Both the position numbers and the translations under genes were made by a program. A stretch of 64,000 bases of DNA. Source: Bacillota bacterium. Lineage in GTDB: Bacteria; Bacillota; Clostridia; Lachnospirales; Lachnospiraceae. Shown one piece after another: positions 52,505 to 61,552 of the stretch. The notes beneath the pieces are model-generated. The model did no database searches. It was not told where the DNA came from and worked only from the letters and a program-made list of their open reading frames with translations. The stretch covers positions 1-64,000 of the forward strand of contig JAEWCQ010000022.1 of NCBI GenBank assembly GCA_023390555.1. The letters are read 5' to 3'. Numbering within the stretch: position 1 is the stretch's first letter; every line of letters starts with the position of its first letter.

Positions 52505-53026
52505 ATGAACAAAAATTTTCGTATCGTTTTTATGGGGCTTTTGGTCGCTCAGGCCCTGGTACTCTACATCATTGAGGGAATGATTCCCGTTCCCTTTATC
52601 GTGCCCGGCGCAAAACTCGGACTGACCAATCTTGTGACAGTGATTGCACTCTATATGTTCCGCAGCCGAAAAGAAGTCTTTCTTATTATTTTTACACGTC
52701 TGTTGCTTGCAACCATGTTCAGTGGCAGTGTTTCCACTTTCCTGTTCAGTGCGGCAGGAGCTGTTTTGAGCTTTTTTATCATGATCCTTGTCAAAGAGCT
52801 CGGCAAAGAACATATCAGCATTGTTGGCGTCAGTGCAAGCGGCGCCGTCTTTCACAATGTTGGTCAGCTGCTTGTAGCATCCTTTGTCGTAAACAATCCG
52901 GCTGTCATGTTGTATCTGCCTCTGCTGACACTTACCGGAATCGGAACCGGCATTTTTATCGGCATCGCTGCCAATTATATTGTAAATCACCTATCCAGAA
53001 TCAAATATCTGAATTTCAATGAATAG
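52505..53026 (+). CDS. Gx transporter family / heptaprenyl diphosphate synthase component I-like membrane protein
   Basis: The 173-residue membrane protein has five to six hydrophobic segments and the family motif region 'IPVPFIVPGAKLGLTNLVT' followed by 'LLLATMFSGSVSTFLFSAAG' in the membrane. Annotation varies between 'Gx transporter' and 'heptaprenyl diphosphate synthase component I'; the fold resembles ECF S components, so small-molecule uptake is plausible. The start at 52505 follows AGGAGAGA. It is 10 bp after the NusG-II gene. Confidence 0.85.
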   Translation: MNKNFRIVFMGLLVAQALVLYIIEGMIPVPFIVPGAKLGLTNLVTVIALYMFRSRKEVFLIIFTRLLLATMFSGSVSTFLFSAAGAVLSFFIMILVKELGKEHISIVGVSASGAVFHNVGQLLVASFVVNNPAVMLYLPLLTLTGIGTGIFIGIAANYIVNHLSRIKYLNFNE

Positions 53027-53033
53027 ACAAAAA

Positions 53034-53080
53034 ATCTGCCGGTCATCTGGTACCTATCCATTCCCAGTGAGCCGGCAGAT
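53034..53080. terminator. Bidirectional terminator between Gx and ApbE genes
   Basis: ATCTGCCGG and CCGGCAGAT form a GC-rich stem around a long loop that has its own short pairing. It lies between two convergent genes, with A-rich DNA on the left side giving a T-run for the leftward transcript. Confidence 0.75.
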
Positions 53081-53092
53081 GTCAGCAATCCC

Positions 53093-54148
53093 TTATTGCA
53101 GCGTATAATCCTGATTGAGATCTTCGATTCGTTCATCAAATCCCCCGGTTGTATACACTTTATCATCCGTTGTCGTTATTTCACCGGAAACACCGTCCAG
53201 CGTTTGCAGCAATTCCATTCCTTTTTCCTGACCCAAAACAAATACCGCAGTAGACAAAATGTCAGAAACCATCCCCTTGTCCGCAACCTGATCACTGATC
53301 ACAAGCGTATCGCTCATCACACCGCTGTCGGCTGGATAGCCTGTTTTTGGATCCAGAATATGATGGTAACGCTTCCCATCCTCCATAAAATAGCGTTCAT
53401 AATCGCCCGAGGTTGATATCATTTCATTGGACAGGCGAAGGACTCCCAGATAATTGTCCGAGTTTTCATCTCTTGGATTCACAATCCCGATCGTCCATGC
53501 AGATCCTTCCGGATTTTCTCCCAAAGCATACACCGTACTGGAACCAAGAGAAATCAGTCCATTCTTAATCTTATATTTCTGAAAAATAGCCAGCACCTCA
53601 TCCGTCGCAAATCCCTTCGCAACTGCTCCAAGATCGAGTGCCATTCCCTTTCCCTGTAATCGAACTGAATTTGCGGTTTCATCCAGTTCAATCCTGTCAT
53701 ACCCCACGAGTGCCAGTTTATCCTTGATTTCTGTATCCGATGGCACGCGTTCGTGATCTGTGCCGATCCCCCACAGATCTATGAGCGGCCCGACCGTGAT
53801 ATCAAAAGAGCCCTCCGTCAGACGGGAATACCGGATGGATGTTTCTATCATCTGAATGATTTCCGGATGCACAGTTACCGGGGTACCTCCTGCGGCAGCA
53901 TTTATTTTTGCTATATCACTCTCACGGTTGGATGCACTGGCCATCTCGTCTATTTCATTCAGGCGGTCAATACTTTCCTCCACTGCCGATTCTGCGTTTT
54001 TCCCAGAAGCACGCAAGGTAACGACCGTGTCCATGAGCAAAGTATTTTTGGTGTATTCCCTATCCTCTGTGCTGTTGTATTCATAAATAATTCCTGCCAC
54101 AATCAGACATACAAGAAGAATGAATCCTATTTTTTTCATGACGTTCAC
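53093..54148 (-). CDS. apbE: FAD:protein FMN transferase (ApbE)
   Basis: The protein of about 351 residues is anchored by an N-terminal helix and faces outward. It attaches FMN to Thr residues of Rnf subunits. Family motifs include 'LMDTVVTLRASGKNAES', 'SFDITVGPLIDLWGIG', 'MALDLGAVAKGFATDEV' and 'HHILDPKTGYPADSGVMSD'. I chose the GTG at 54148, which lies six bases from AAGGG; an ATG at 54139 is the alternative. It follows the rnf operon directly, and both of its expected target motifs are present there. Confidence 0.92.
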   Translation of the reverse strand: MNVMKKIGFILLVCLIVAGIIYEYNSTEDREYTKNTLLMDTVVTLRASGKNAESAVEESIDRLNEIDEMASASNRESDIAKINAAAGGTPVTVHPEIIQMIETSIRYSRLTEGSFDITVGPLIDLWGIGTDHERVPSDTEIKDKLALVGYDRIELDETANSVRLQGKGMALDLGAVAKGFATDEVLAIFQKYKIKNGLISLGSSTVYALGENPEGSAWTIGIVNPRDENSDNYLGVLRLSNEMISTSGDYERYFMEDGKRYHHILDPKTGYPADSGVMSDTLVISDQVADKGMVSDILSTAVFVLGQEKGMELLQTLDGVSGEITTTDDKVYTTGGFDERIEDLNQDYTLQ

Positions 54149-54165
54149 CAATTACCCTTACCATG

Positions 54166-54975
54166 TTACGAGATCAGCATCGAGATCGCTTTTGTAGGAC
54201 ATTTTGACACACAGGTTGCTTCCTGGCATAACTCCGCACAGATTTTTGGATTGACGACTGCCAGATTATTTTCCAACTTCACCGCCTGGTAACTGCAATT
54301 TTTCACGCACAGCCCGCAGCCAATACAGGCAGCCGTACATAATTTCCGCGCATCGGCACCTTTTTCGTTTGAATTGCATCTTACATGCACCTCTGCGTTT
54401 GGGGATATCATTCCAATCACCTGCTTCGGACAGGCAGCTTCACAACTGCCGCAGCCGGTACAGCGCTTCGAATCCACAACGGGAATTCCATCCTCACCCA
54501 TGGACAGTGCATCAAAAGGACATTTTGTGATACAGGTCCCAAATCCGATACACCCATACTTACAACTCTTTGGACCGCCTTGTAGCAGATTTGCTGCTAC
54601 GCAGTCCTTTACTCCCTGATATTCATAGCTTGCTTTTGCCTTATCCGGTGAACCCGCGCATTTTATATATGCAATACGCGGCTCCATCTGTGCGCTTACT
54701 TTACCGGTTATATCTGCAATTTCCTTGGCAACCGCTTCTTTACCAGGCACACACAGATTCGGCGGTACATCCGGATTCGAAACGACTGCCTCTGCATAGG
54801 CGGCACATCCCGCGAACCCACAGGCGCCGCATTGGCCCTTTGGAAGAATCTCTTCCACAACATGAATCAGTGGATTTACTTCTACCGCAAATTTTTTATT
54901 GGCAGTGGCCAGAACAAATCCAAAGATAATTCCGACTGCCGCCATGACGATTAAAACCATTCCTGCAACTTCCAT
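54166..54975 (-). CDS. rnfB: Rnf complex subunit B, iron-sulfur protein
   Basis: This 269-residue subunit has an N-terminal membrane helix, a first cluster motif 'CGACGFAGCAAYAEAV', and several ferredoxin motifs ('CIGFGTCITKCPFDAL', 'CTGCGSCEAACPKQVI', 'CIGCGLCVKNCSYQAV' and a last 'CVSKCPTKAI'). It takes electrons from reduced ferredoxin. Clostridial RnfB proteins carry more clusters than proteobacterial ones, as here. It is the last rnf gene, followed by apbE after 17 bp. Confidence 0.95.
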   Translation of the reverse strand: MEVAGMVLIVMAAVGIIFGFVLATANKKFAVEVNPLIHVVEEILPKGQCGACGFAGCAAYAEAVVSNPDVPPNLCVPGKEAVAKEIADITGKVSAQMEPRIAYIKCAGSPDKAKASYEYQGVKDCVAANLLQGGPKSCKYGCIGFGTCITKCPFDALSMGEDGIPVVDSKRCTGCGSCEAACPKQVIGMISPNAEVHVRCNSNEKGADARKLCTAACIGCGLCVKNCSYQAVKLENNLAVVNPKICAELCQEATCVSKCPTKAISMLIS

Positions 54976-54993
54976 TCTGTGATCATCCCCTTA

Positions 54994-55575
54994 TCATAAT
55001 TTAATCATTCCGGAAAAACCGAGGAATGCAAGTGCAAGCATCCCGGCAGCGATGAAGGCAATGCCTGATCCCTGCAGTGGTTTTGGAACATCTGCATCCT
55101 CTAACTTTTCACGGATGCTGGCCATCATAATAATTGCCAAAGAGAATCCCACACCGGAACCCAGTGCATTGACAACACTTTGAACAAAGTTATAGTCTGA
55201 CTCCGCATTGATTACCGGAACACCTAAAACCACACAGTTCGTAGCAATCAGAACAAGATAGATTCCCCACATATTATAAAGCGCCGGTGCCTGTTTCTTA
55301 ATAATCATCTCCAGCAGCTGTACAAAACTGGCAATCAGTAATACAAACACAACCGTTTTCAGAAAAACCAGATGGAAAGGAAGAAGCACAAAATTGTAAA
55401 CCACCCATGCCAGCATGGAACTCATCGTAATAATAGAAGTGACTGCCATTCCCATTCCCAGGGAAGCCTTCAGGCTCTTGGATACACCAAAGAAAATGCA
55501 CAGGCCTAAAAAACGTGTCAAGACGAAATTATTTACAATTGCGGCGCTGAGAAACAATAAAAAATAGGATGTCAT
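54994..55575 (-). CDS. rnfA: Rnf complex subunit A
   Basis: The 193-residue, six-helix membrane subunit shows the typical 'NNFVLTRFLGLCIFFGVSK' and 'SDYNFVQSVVNALGSGVGF' segments. With RnfE it forms the membrane core with an intramembrane iron-sulfur cluster bound by conserved Cys. It overlaps rnfE by 4 bp. Confidence 0.95.
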   Translation of the reverse strand: MTSYFLLFLSAAIVNNFVLTRFLGLCIFFGVSKSLKASLGMGMAVTSIITMSSMLAWVVYNFVLLPFHLVFLKTVVFVLLIASFVQLLEMIIKKQAPALYNMWGIYLVLIATNCVVLGVPVINAESDYNFVQSVVNALGSGVGFSLAIIMMASIREKLEDADVPKPLQGSGIAFIAAGMLALAFLGFSGMIKL

Positions 55576-56195
55576 ATGCTACCACTCTCCTTTACTCTTT
55601 TTTGTTTTCGCGCATCAAGCAGTTTGATTGCTCCCACCATGTATCCGATCAGGATAAAGGCACCCGGCGGAAGAATCATGATCAATGCCGGATTATACCA
55701 GGAACCCAGAATCGTAATTCCAAAGATACTGCCGTTTCCCAGAAATTCACGGATAATGCCGATGGAAAGCATCGCAATCGTAAAACCGCATCCCATCCCC
55801 AGCCCATCCAGCATGGAGGGAACTACTTTATTTTTTGATGCAAATACTTCAGCCCTTGCCAGAATAATTGCGAACACGACAATCAAAGACAAATAAATGC
55901 CCAGCGATTTATAGAGCAACGGTAAAAATGCCTGCAATAAGAGCTGCAATACCGTTACAATTGTCGCGATGGAGGTGATATAGACCGGCACACGCACCTT
56001 TGGATTAATGATTTTCCGCGTGAGCGATACGACCATATTATTACAAGTAATAACAAACAATACGGACAGTCCCATTGTCAGTGCATCTTTTGCTGTTGTA
56101 GTAACGGCAAGTGCCGGGCAAAGGCTTAGGGCAAGCCTGAAAATAGGATTTTCATCGAACAGACCTTTATAAAATATCTTCCACAATTCTCCCAT
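55572..56195 (-). CDS. rnfE: Rnf complex subunit E
   Basis: This 207-residue membrane subunit, inverted homologue of RnfA, includes 'NPIFRLALSLCPALAVTTT' and 'GLGMGCGFTIAMLSIG' with conserved Cys. It partners RnfA in the membrane core. The gene is two bases from rnfG. Confidence 0.95.
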   Translation of the reverse strand: MGELWKIFYKGLFDENPIFRLALSLCPALAVTTTAKDALTMGLSVLFVITCNNMVVSLTRKIINPKVRVPVYITSIATIVTVLQLLLQAFLPLLYKSLGIYLSLIVVFAIILARAEVFASKNKVVPSMLDGLGMGCGFTIAMLSIGIIREFLGNGSIFGITILGSWYNPALIMILPPGAFILIGYMVGAIKLLDARKQKRVKESGSI

Positions 56196-56197
56196 GC

Positions 56198-56794
56198 TTA
56201 ATTCCCTCCCATATATGCATTCACTTCATCGACCGCTTCCTTCACGCCCTTTGTAACAGCCGTCGAAGTAATCGTGGCACCTGTCATTGCCTGGATATTT
56301 TCCGTATTTGTCTGATCCTTTACTACCGTCAGTGCATCTGAGGTCTTACCTGCAAACTGACTTCGGAAGGAATCCTTGGAAGCGTTGCTGCCCAGACCCG
56401 GGGTTTCATTGGCAGAGAGAATCTGAAAATCCATGACGCTGCCGTCCGTTGAAACGGCAACCAGCAGTTCAATCGTACCTCCATACCCTTTGGTGGTAGC
56501 CGGAACCACATAGGCGATTGTCTGATCATCCTTCGTGGCCGCGTACCATTCACTTTTTCCGTCCACCGTTACGAAGCTATCCGCGTCCGGAACCAGTTCC
56601 TGCATGGACTGCTGCTGAAGCTGGGCATTCTTTTTTTCCGTAATTGGCGCTGTAAAATAATAGGTCGCCGCAATAATAATACCGGAAACGAGACAGACCA
56701 CTGCCAGGTTAAATGCAATCTGAAAAATACTATATTCTTTGTTTGTATGCGCATCGGGCGATTGCGTATTCTGCATTATTTTTTCTTCTGCCAT
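56198..56794 (-). CDS. rnfG: Rnf complex subunit G, flavoprotein
   Basis: The 198-residue protein has one membrane helix (about 24-46) and an outer FMN-binding domain. The ApbE target is 'MTGATITST' with the flavinylated Thr174. It relays electrons between flavin sites of the complex. It overlaps rnfD by 19 bp. Confidence 0.94.
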   Translation of the reverse strand: MAEEKIMQNTQSPDAHTNKEYSIFQIAFNLAVVCLVSGIIIAATYYFTAPITEKKNAQLQQQSMQELVPDADSFVTVDGKSEWYAATKDDQTIAYVVPATTKGYGGTIELLVAVSTDGSVMDFQILSANETPGLGSNASKDSFRSQFAGKTSDALTVVKDQTNTENIQAMTGATITSTAVTKGVKEAVDEVNAYMGGN

Positions 56795-57792
56795 TTTCCT
56801 ACCCCGCTTGCTCCAAATTGTTTTGGTTTCATAATAAGATCAATCAATGGTGTGATACAGTTCATCAGCAAAATCGAATAACAGACACCTTCCGGATAAC
56901 CGCCCTTCAAACGGATCAGGGCAGTCAAAGCTCCCGCTCCAACCGCAAATACGATCTGCCCCTTTTTCGTGATTGGAATTGTTACCATATCCGTTGCCAT
57001 GAAAAAAGCTCCAATTACCAGACCGCCTGCCATCATATGAAACACAGGATCACCGGTAAAAAACCCATCCGGCCCAAAAACCCAGGTCAGTAATGCTACC
57101 GTTCCAATCATAAATACCGGAATCTGCCAATTAATGTAACCTTTATATAAAAGATACAGGCCACCCAATACCAGTAAAAAAGTACAGGTCTCTCCAATAC
57201 TCCCATTGCGGTTCCCAAAAAACAGTGCTCTGTATAAATCCGTATGCCCCCCAAAGGTCTCGAGCAATTTGTCATAGCCTTCATGCTTTAAGATTCCAAG
57301 CGGCGTGGCACTTGTTACGGTATCTACCTTTGACTGCATACTGCTCCAGGTTGTCATTGCCACCGGCCAGGATACCATTAAAGCCGCCCTTCCGATATGT
57401 GCCGGATTAAAAATATTGTATCCAAGACCTCCCATGGAGTGTTTTGCAATTACAATGGCAAAAATGCTTCCGATTGCCATCATATAAGGCGGCAGCGACG
57501 GAGGCACACACATCGCCAATAATAAGCCTGTTAAGAAGGCACTTCCATCAAAAGCCGTGATTTTTACTTTACGTATTCTCTGTACTATGTATTCCGATAA
57601 AACAGCGGCGACGATCGAGACCACAATATTGATCAGGGCTGCTGTTCCAAAATGATAAATTCCAAACAGCGCTGCAGGAGCCAGTGCCAGATTGACATTC
57701 CACATAATTTTCGGAATACTTTCCTGACATCTGATATGCGGCGATGCTGATACCCGAAAGATTGTATCTTTTGTTTGTATTTCTGAACTCAT
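56776..57792 (-). CDS. rnfD: Rnf complex subunit D, flavoprotein
   Basis: This 338-residue membrane protein resembles NqrB. 'DTVTSATPLGILKHEG' holds the likely covalent FMN at Thr163, and 'KHSMGGLGYNIFNPAHIGRA' and 'GFFTGDPVFHMMAGG' are conserved membrane segments. It is thought to be a main ion-path subunit. Confidence 0.94.
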   Translation of the reverse strand: MSSEIQTKDTIFRVSASPHIRCQESIPKIMWNVNLALAPAALFGIYHFGTAALINIVVSIVAAVLSEYIVQRIRKVKITAFDGSAFLTGLLLAMCVPPSLPPYMMAIGSIFAIVIAKHSMGGLGYNIFNPAHIGRAALMVSWPVAMTTWSSMQSKVDTVTSATPLGILKHEGYDKLLETFGGHTDLYRALFFGNRNGSIGETCTFLLVLGGLYLLYKGYINWQIPVFMIGTVALLTWVFGPDGFFTGDPVFHMMAGGLVIGAFFMATDMVTIPITKKGQIVFAVGAGALTALIRLKGGYPEGVCYSILLMNCITPLIDLIMKPKQFGASGVGKWQKKK

Positions 57793-57806
57793 GCTTCTTT
57801 CTCCTC

Positions 57807-59126
57807 CTACTTTCTAGCTGCCTGTGAAGCATTTTGTGCTTTTAGCAAGCGAATGTACTGCACAATGTTTCTTTTTGCGGGACAGGTATAAACACAGCTT
57901 CCACATTCAATGCAGTTCATAAGACCATATTCTTCTTTTGCCCGATCAAGCTTATTCCGCTCTCCGAGTATGCTCAGCATACTGGGAACCAATCCCATCG
58001 GACATGCCTCTACGCACCTCCCGCAGCGAATACATGGAGACTCTTCTCCGCTGTTTGCCGCCGATTTACTGAGTGCCAGAATACCCGATACACCTTTTAT
58101 AACCGGCACTTCCAGCGTCGATTGTGCAAATCCCATCATTGGTCCGCCCATAATTATCTTTTCCGGAGTCTGGATAAATCCGCCGCAGGCATCAAATACC
58201 TCCTGAAAGGTTGTGCCGATCCGGATCAATAAATTCTTTGGCTCTTTTACCGCGTCACCTGAAATGGTCGTTACACGCTCAATTAAAGGAATTCCCTTCT
58301 GTACCGCATCACAGATTGCAACTACCGTACCAACATTCTGTACCACAACGCCTACATCACCCGGCAGCATTCCCTGCGGAACTTCACGGCCCGTCAATGC
58401 CTGAATCAGCATTTTTTCAGCACCCTGCGGATATTTTGTCGGCAGCGCAACCACTTCTGCTTTCGTCTGTGAGAAAGCTTCCTGCATGGCTTTTACGGCT
58501 GCCGGTTTATTATCTTCAATTCCAATCACTGCTCTTTCGACACCAAGAACTTTCATGACGATCAATACGCCGGTTACGATGCGTTCCTGATATTCCAGCA
58601 TCATCCGATAATCCGCAGTCAGATAAGGCTCACATTCTGCGGCATCCAGAATAAACGTATCGATTTTCTTATCTGCGCCGGGGGATAATTTTACGTGTGT
58701 CGGGAATGTAGCTCCGCCCATTCCGACGATTCCGGCAGCTTTGATGATGTCCATGATTTCCTGCTTTTCAAGCTTCCTGTAATCCCGTTCACAAAGGATT
58801 CCTGTTTCCCATTCATCTTTACCGTCATTCTCAATGATGACTGCTGTACAGTTTATGCCCGATGTATGCGGGGCAGACTGAATTGCCCTGACCTTTCCCG
58901 AAATACTGGAATGAATGGGACTTGAGACAAATGCCTCACTCCTGGCTATGATCTGTCCTTTTTTCACAGAATCCCCGACCTGTACAACCGGTGTGCATGG
59001 CGCACCGATATGCTGACGCATGGGAATGACGGCACATTGCGGCAACGGCGCAGTTTCGATCGTCATTTCCGATGTATACCTCTTGTTGTCATTGGGATGG
59101 ATTCCTCCCAGAAAATGTTTTAACAT
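57807..59126 (-). CDS. rnfC: Rnf complex subunit C, NADH-binding
   Basis: The protein of about 439 residues binds NADH and FMN ('GIVGMGGATFPTHVKL') and has two ferredoxin motifs, 'CIRCGRCVEACPMGLVP' and 'CIECGSCVYTCPAKRN'. It is the first gene of rnfCDGEAB. The start at 59126 (GAGGTGATGA just upstream) gives the normal 'MLKHFLGGIHP' N-terminus. Rnf couples ferredoxin oxidation to NAD reduction and ion export. Confidence 0.95.
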   Translation of the reverse strand: MLKHFLGGIHPNDNKRYTSEMTIETAPLPQCAVIPMRQHIGAPCTPVVQVGDSVKKGQIIARSEAFVSSPIHSSISGKVRAIQSAPHTSGINCTAVIIENDGKDEWETGILCERDYRKLEKQEIMDIIKAAGIVGMGGATFPTHVKLSPGADKKIDTFILDAAECEPYLTADYRMMLEYQERIVTGVLIVMKVLGVERAVIGIEDNKPAAVKAMQEAFSQTKAEVVALPTKYPQGAEKMLIQALTGREVPQGMLPGDVGVVVQNVGTVVAICDAVQKGIPLIERVTTISGDAVKEPKNLLIRIGTTFQEVFDACGGFIQTPEKIIMGGPMMGFAQSTLEVPVIKGVSGILALSKSAANSGEESPCIRCGRCVEACPMGLVPSMLSILGERNKLDRAKEEYGLMNCIECGSCVYTCPAKRNIVQYIRLLKAQNASQAARK

Positions 59127-59245
59127 TTTATCATCACCTCGTGATATATTTTTTCTATGGCACAAAAGCGCACTTCGTACACTCTCGCGTTCTACTACTT
59201 AGAAAGCGCAGGTTTTGCAACCGGATCTTTCCTATGAATTAAGCA

Positions 59246-59269
59246 GAGAGCCTGCCGGAGCAGGCTCTC
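59246..59269. terminator. Hairpin between RseC and rnfC genes
   Basis: GAGAGCCTGC and GCAGGCTCTC form a perfect 10-bp stem with a 4-base loop. It lies 20 bp after the RseC stop codon. No T-run follows on the minus strand, so termination may be partial and RseC may share the Rnf transcript. Confidence 0.55.
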
Positions 59270-59289
59270 GCCACAAGCGAAAAGCACGT

Positions 59290-59700
59290 TCACAGTATCT
59301 TTAAAATAGATGGCCTGTTCTTTTCATTTTTATTCAGATATTTATCAAAAATCTTGATACAGATTATGGTAAGAGAAAATGCAACTGCTGCACACAAAAT
59401 CTCGAGCCCCGTCGTGTATCCGGCGATATAATTACTGATTAGTTTACCGCATCCTGCCCCTATAAAAATGCCAAGCAGCGGAAATATGAATACGATAAAC
59501 GCTGCAAGAACTGCATTTGTTTCCCTGACTTCAAAAATCACCCGCTGTCCCACAACGGCACCTCTTTCATTTTTCACCCAGACAATCACCGAATTATCTC
59601 CCGGACAGGCACCACAGTTTTGACAATCATTATGTCTGCCAACTTTAATCTTTGCGGCAGTCCCCGTGGTTTCTATTACCAAACCCTCCTCAGTCTTCAT
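59290..59700 (-). CDS. RseC/MucC-type SoxR-reducing system protein
   Basis: This 136-residue protein has an N-terminal cytosolic domain with Cys26, Cys29 and Cys32 in 'CQNCGACPG' and two membrane helices (about 64-85 and 95-117). RseC-like proteins are often encoded with Rnf/Rsx complexes and are thought to help electron transfer or cluster handling. It lies directly upstream of rnfC on the same strand. The 59701-60030 gap behind it is AT-rich and presumably holds the promoter; I see no gene. Confidence 0.85.
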   Translation of the reverse strand: MKTEEGLVIETTGTAAKIKVGRHNDCQNCGACPGDNSVIVWVKNERGAVVGQRVIFEVRETNAVLAAFIVFIFPLLGIFIGAGCGKLISNYIAGYTTGLEILCAAVAFSLTIICIKIFDKYLNKNEKNRPSILKIL

Positions 59701-60030
59701 GATAACGCTCCCTTCTCTTATAAAACATCAACAAATCTCAGTTTACAGGGCCTTTGCCGCCAACGTATTCCAAAAAATGTTCAAGGGTGACAAACCTCGT
59801 GTATAATGCCCAAAATTATTATATGATAAGTATGAGCTGTTGTATAAACATACCAATAATTATAGCAGTGTCTACAAAATTTTTCAACAATTATCACATA
59901 CTGTCATAGTGTCGATTGCTGCAAAATACCTCCTTACAAAAATCCGTTTAATACGCTCGAACCGTTTGAAACAAAGGGGTTGAGACAAAAGCAGTCCTAT
60001 GATACGAATCAGCAGCCGGTAAAGTGTACT

Positions 60031-60065
60031 AAAAAAAATACAGACAGGAGCCATACTCCTGTCTG
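60031..60065 (-). terminator. Terminator of galactokinase gene
   Basis: On the minus strand CAGACAGGAG pairs with CTCCTGTCTG around a 5-base loop, followed by TATTTTTTTT. It starts 42 bp after the galK stop. Confidence 0.85.
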
Positions 60066-60106
60066 CAAAATATTTTCAAACGATTACTGTTTTCCAGGCA
60101 AATCTT

Positions 60107-61360
60107 TCAATGCTCGCGCTTCTCTAAATGAATTGCCCCGGCTTTTCGTATTTTCAACGGATACACATTCTCTCTGCCAACAAAAGAAGCGATATACCGG
60201 ATATATGCTTCCGTACAGTGATTCGGAAGAACACTTAAGATGACACCCGCAAATCCTCCTCCATGTACTCTGCAGACCCCATCGCCTTTTTCTTTCAGGA
60301 ACAGCTCGGTTAATGCCAGACATAATGTCACTTTTTGTTCCTTCCAATTGGCAGCAGAATAGCAATTCTGAAGCAGCTCCCAGGATGATTTTCCAGACGC
60401 ATTGATCAACTGAAGCAGTGAGGTACTGTCTTTTTCCCGGATTGCCTCTGCGGCTTCACTGACTCTGCTATTTTCCTGAAAAAAATGCAGTGCCCGCAGA
60501 ATTGCCCGGTCATTTGCAATACTTTTTTCCGCTTTCTTGATTACCTCTAACAAACTTTGCAAATTACTGTCAACAAGCTTTGAAACACCCAGTTTTTCCG
60601 CCATCTCCTTCATTTCCAAAGGAATCTCACTATACTCGCGGCTTAAATCCGCATGCCCTTTCCCGGTATTTACAATGACCAGATTGTAACCGAATTCTTC
60701 AAAATCAAAGTCAATCTTTTGATAGGCTGCGTGGCTGCTGAAATCGAACAATACCGTTCCGCCGACTGCACAAGCCATCTGATCCATTAATCCGGAATCT
60801 TTGTTCCAGTAATAATTCTCCGCATATTGACCAATTTCAGCATATGCAACATCCGTCAATTTTCCCTCGTTGAAAAAGTAGTTCACCATGGAACAGAACA
60901 ACATCTCAAATGACGCGGAAGAACTGACACCGGCCGAGGAAATCACATTTGTCGCAATATATGCGGAAAACCCGGATACTCGATACCCGAACTTTTTCAT
61001 CGCAGCTACCATCCCCGCCACAAGTGATTCCGTTCCCTGGCCTGTGGGAAACTTTTCCGCATCCGCAACATTTACCACAATCTTCCCCTCATAACCTTCG
61101 CTTACAAGTTCAATCTTACCGGACTCATTTGGAAATGCAGCTCCGATCGTATCAAGATCAATGCTGGCCGCAAGCACCATTCCGCCATTGTGATCTGTAT
61201 GATTTCCAATTATCTCGGTTCTTCCCGGTGCTGAAAAGAACTCCATCTGTTCCTTTCCAAAACACCTGCAGTAATTTTCAGCCAGCTCCGCAAAACGAAC
61301 ATGGCTCTTCTCTGTTTCTCCGTAAACCCCCTGTAATGCAATATAATCTGGTAATCTCAT
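60107..61360 (-). CDS. galK: Galactokinase
   Basis: The protein of about 417 residues phosphorylates galactose with ATP (Leloir pathway). GHMP motifs are present: 'APGRTEIIGNHTDHNGG' (sugar binding), 'SSAGVSSSASFEML' (phosphate loop) and 'VHGGGFAGVILSVLP'. The 'NHTDHNGG' variant, instead of EHTDY, is usual in Clostridia. The start at 61360 follows AAAGGAGAAAG; a longer frame to 61390 lies across that site. The divergent AraC-type regulator is a candidate controller. Confidence 0.9.
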   Translation of the reverse strand: MRLPDYIALQGVYGETEKSHVRFAELAENYCRCFGKEQMEFFSAPGRTEIIGNHTDHNGGMVLAASIDLDTIGAAFPNESGKIELVSEGYEGKIVVNVADAEKFPTGQGTESLVAGMVAAMKKFGYRVSGFSAYIATNVISSAGVSSSASFEMLFCSMVNYFFNEGKLTDVAYAEIGQYAENYYWNKDSGLMDQMACAVGGTVLFDFSSHAAYQKIDFDFEEFGYNLVIVNTGKGHADLSREYSEIPLEMKEMAEKLGVSKLVDSNLQSLLEVIKKAEKSIANDRAILRALHFFQENSRVSEAAEAIREKDSTSLLQLINASGKSSWELLQNCYSAANWKEQKVTLCLALTELFLKEKGDGVCRVHGGGFAGVILSVLPNHCTEAYIRYIASFVGRENVYPLKIRKAGAIHLEKREH

Positions 61361-61552
61361 AGTCTTTCTCCTTTTCTTTGTATTCACCATCCGAATGATT
61401 TGTCTCTTATTATACGCATTATAAACAGAGCATCCATAAATAAATTATGAGAAAAGGGGAATATATTGAGAAATGGATATAATTATGGTAATATATTAAC
61501 AAAAGCAGGAACTATATTGAGATATTTATTATTTTCAGAAAAGAGGTCCTTC

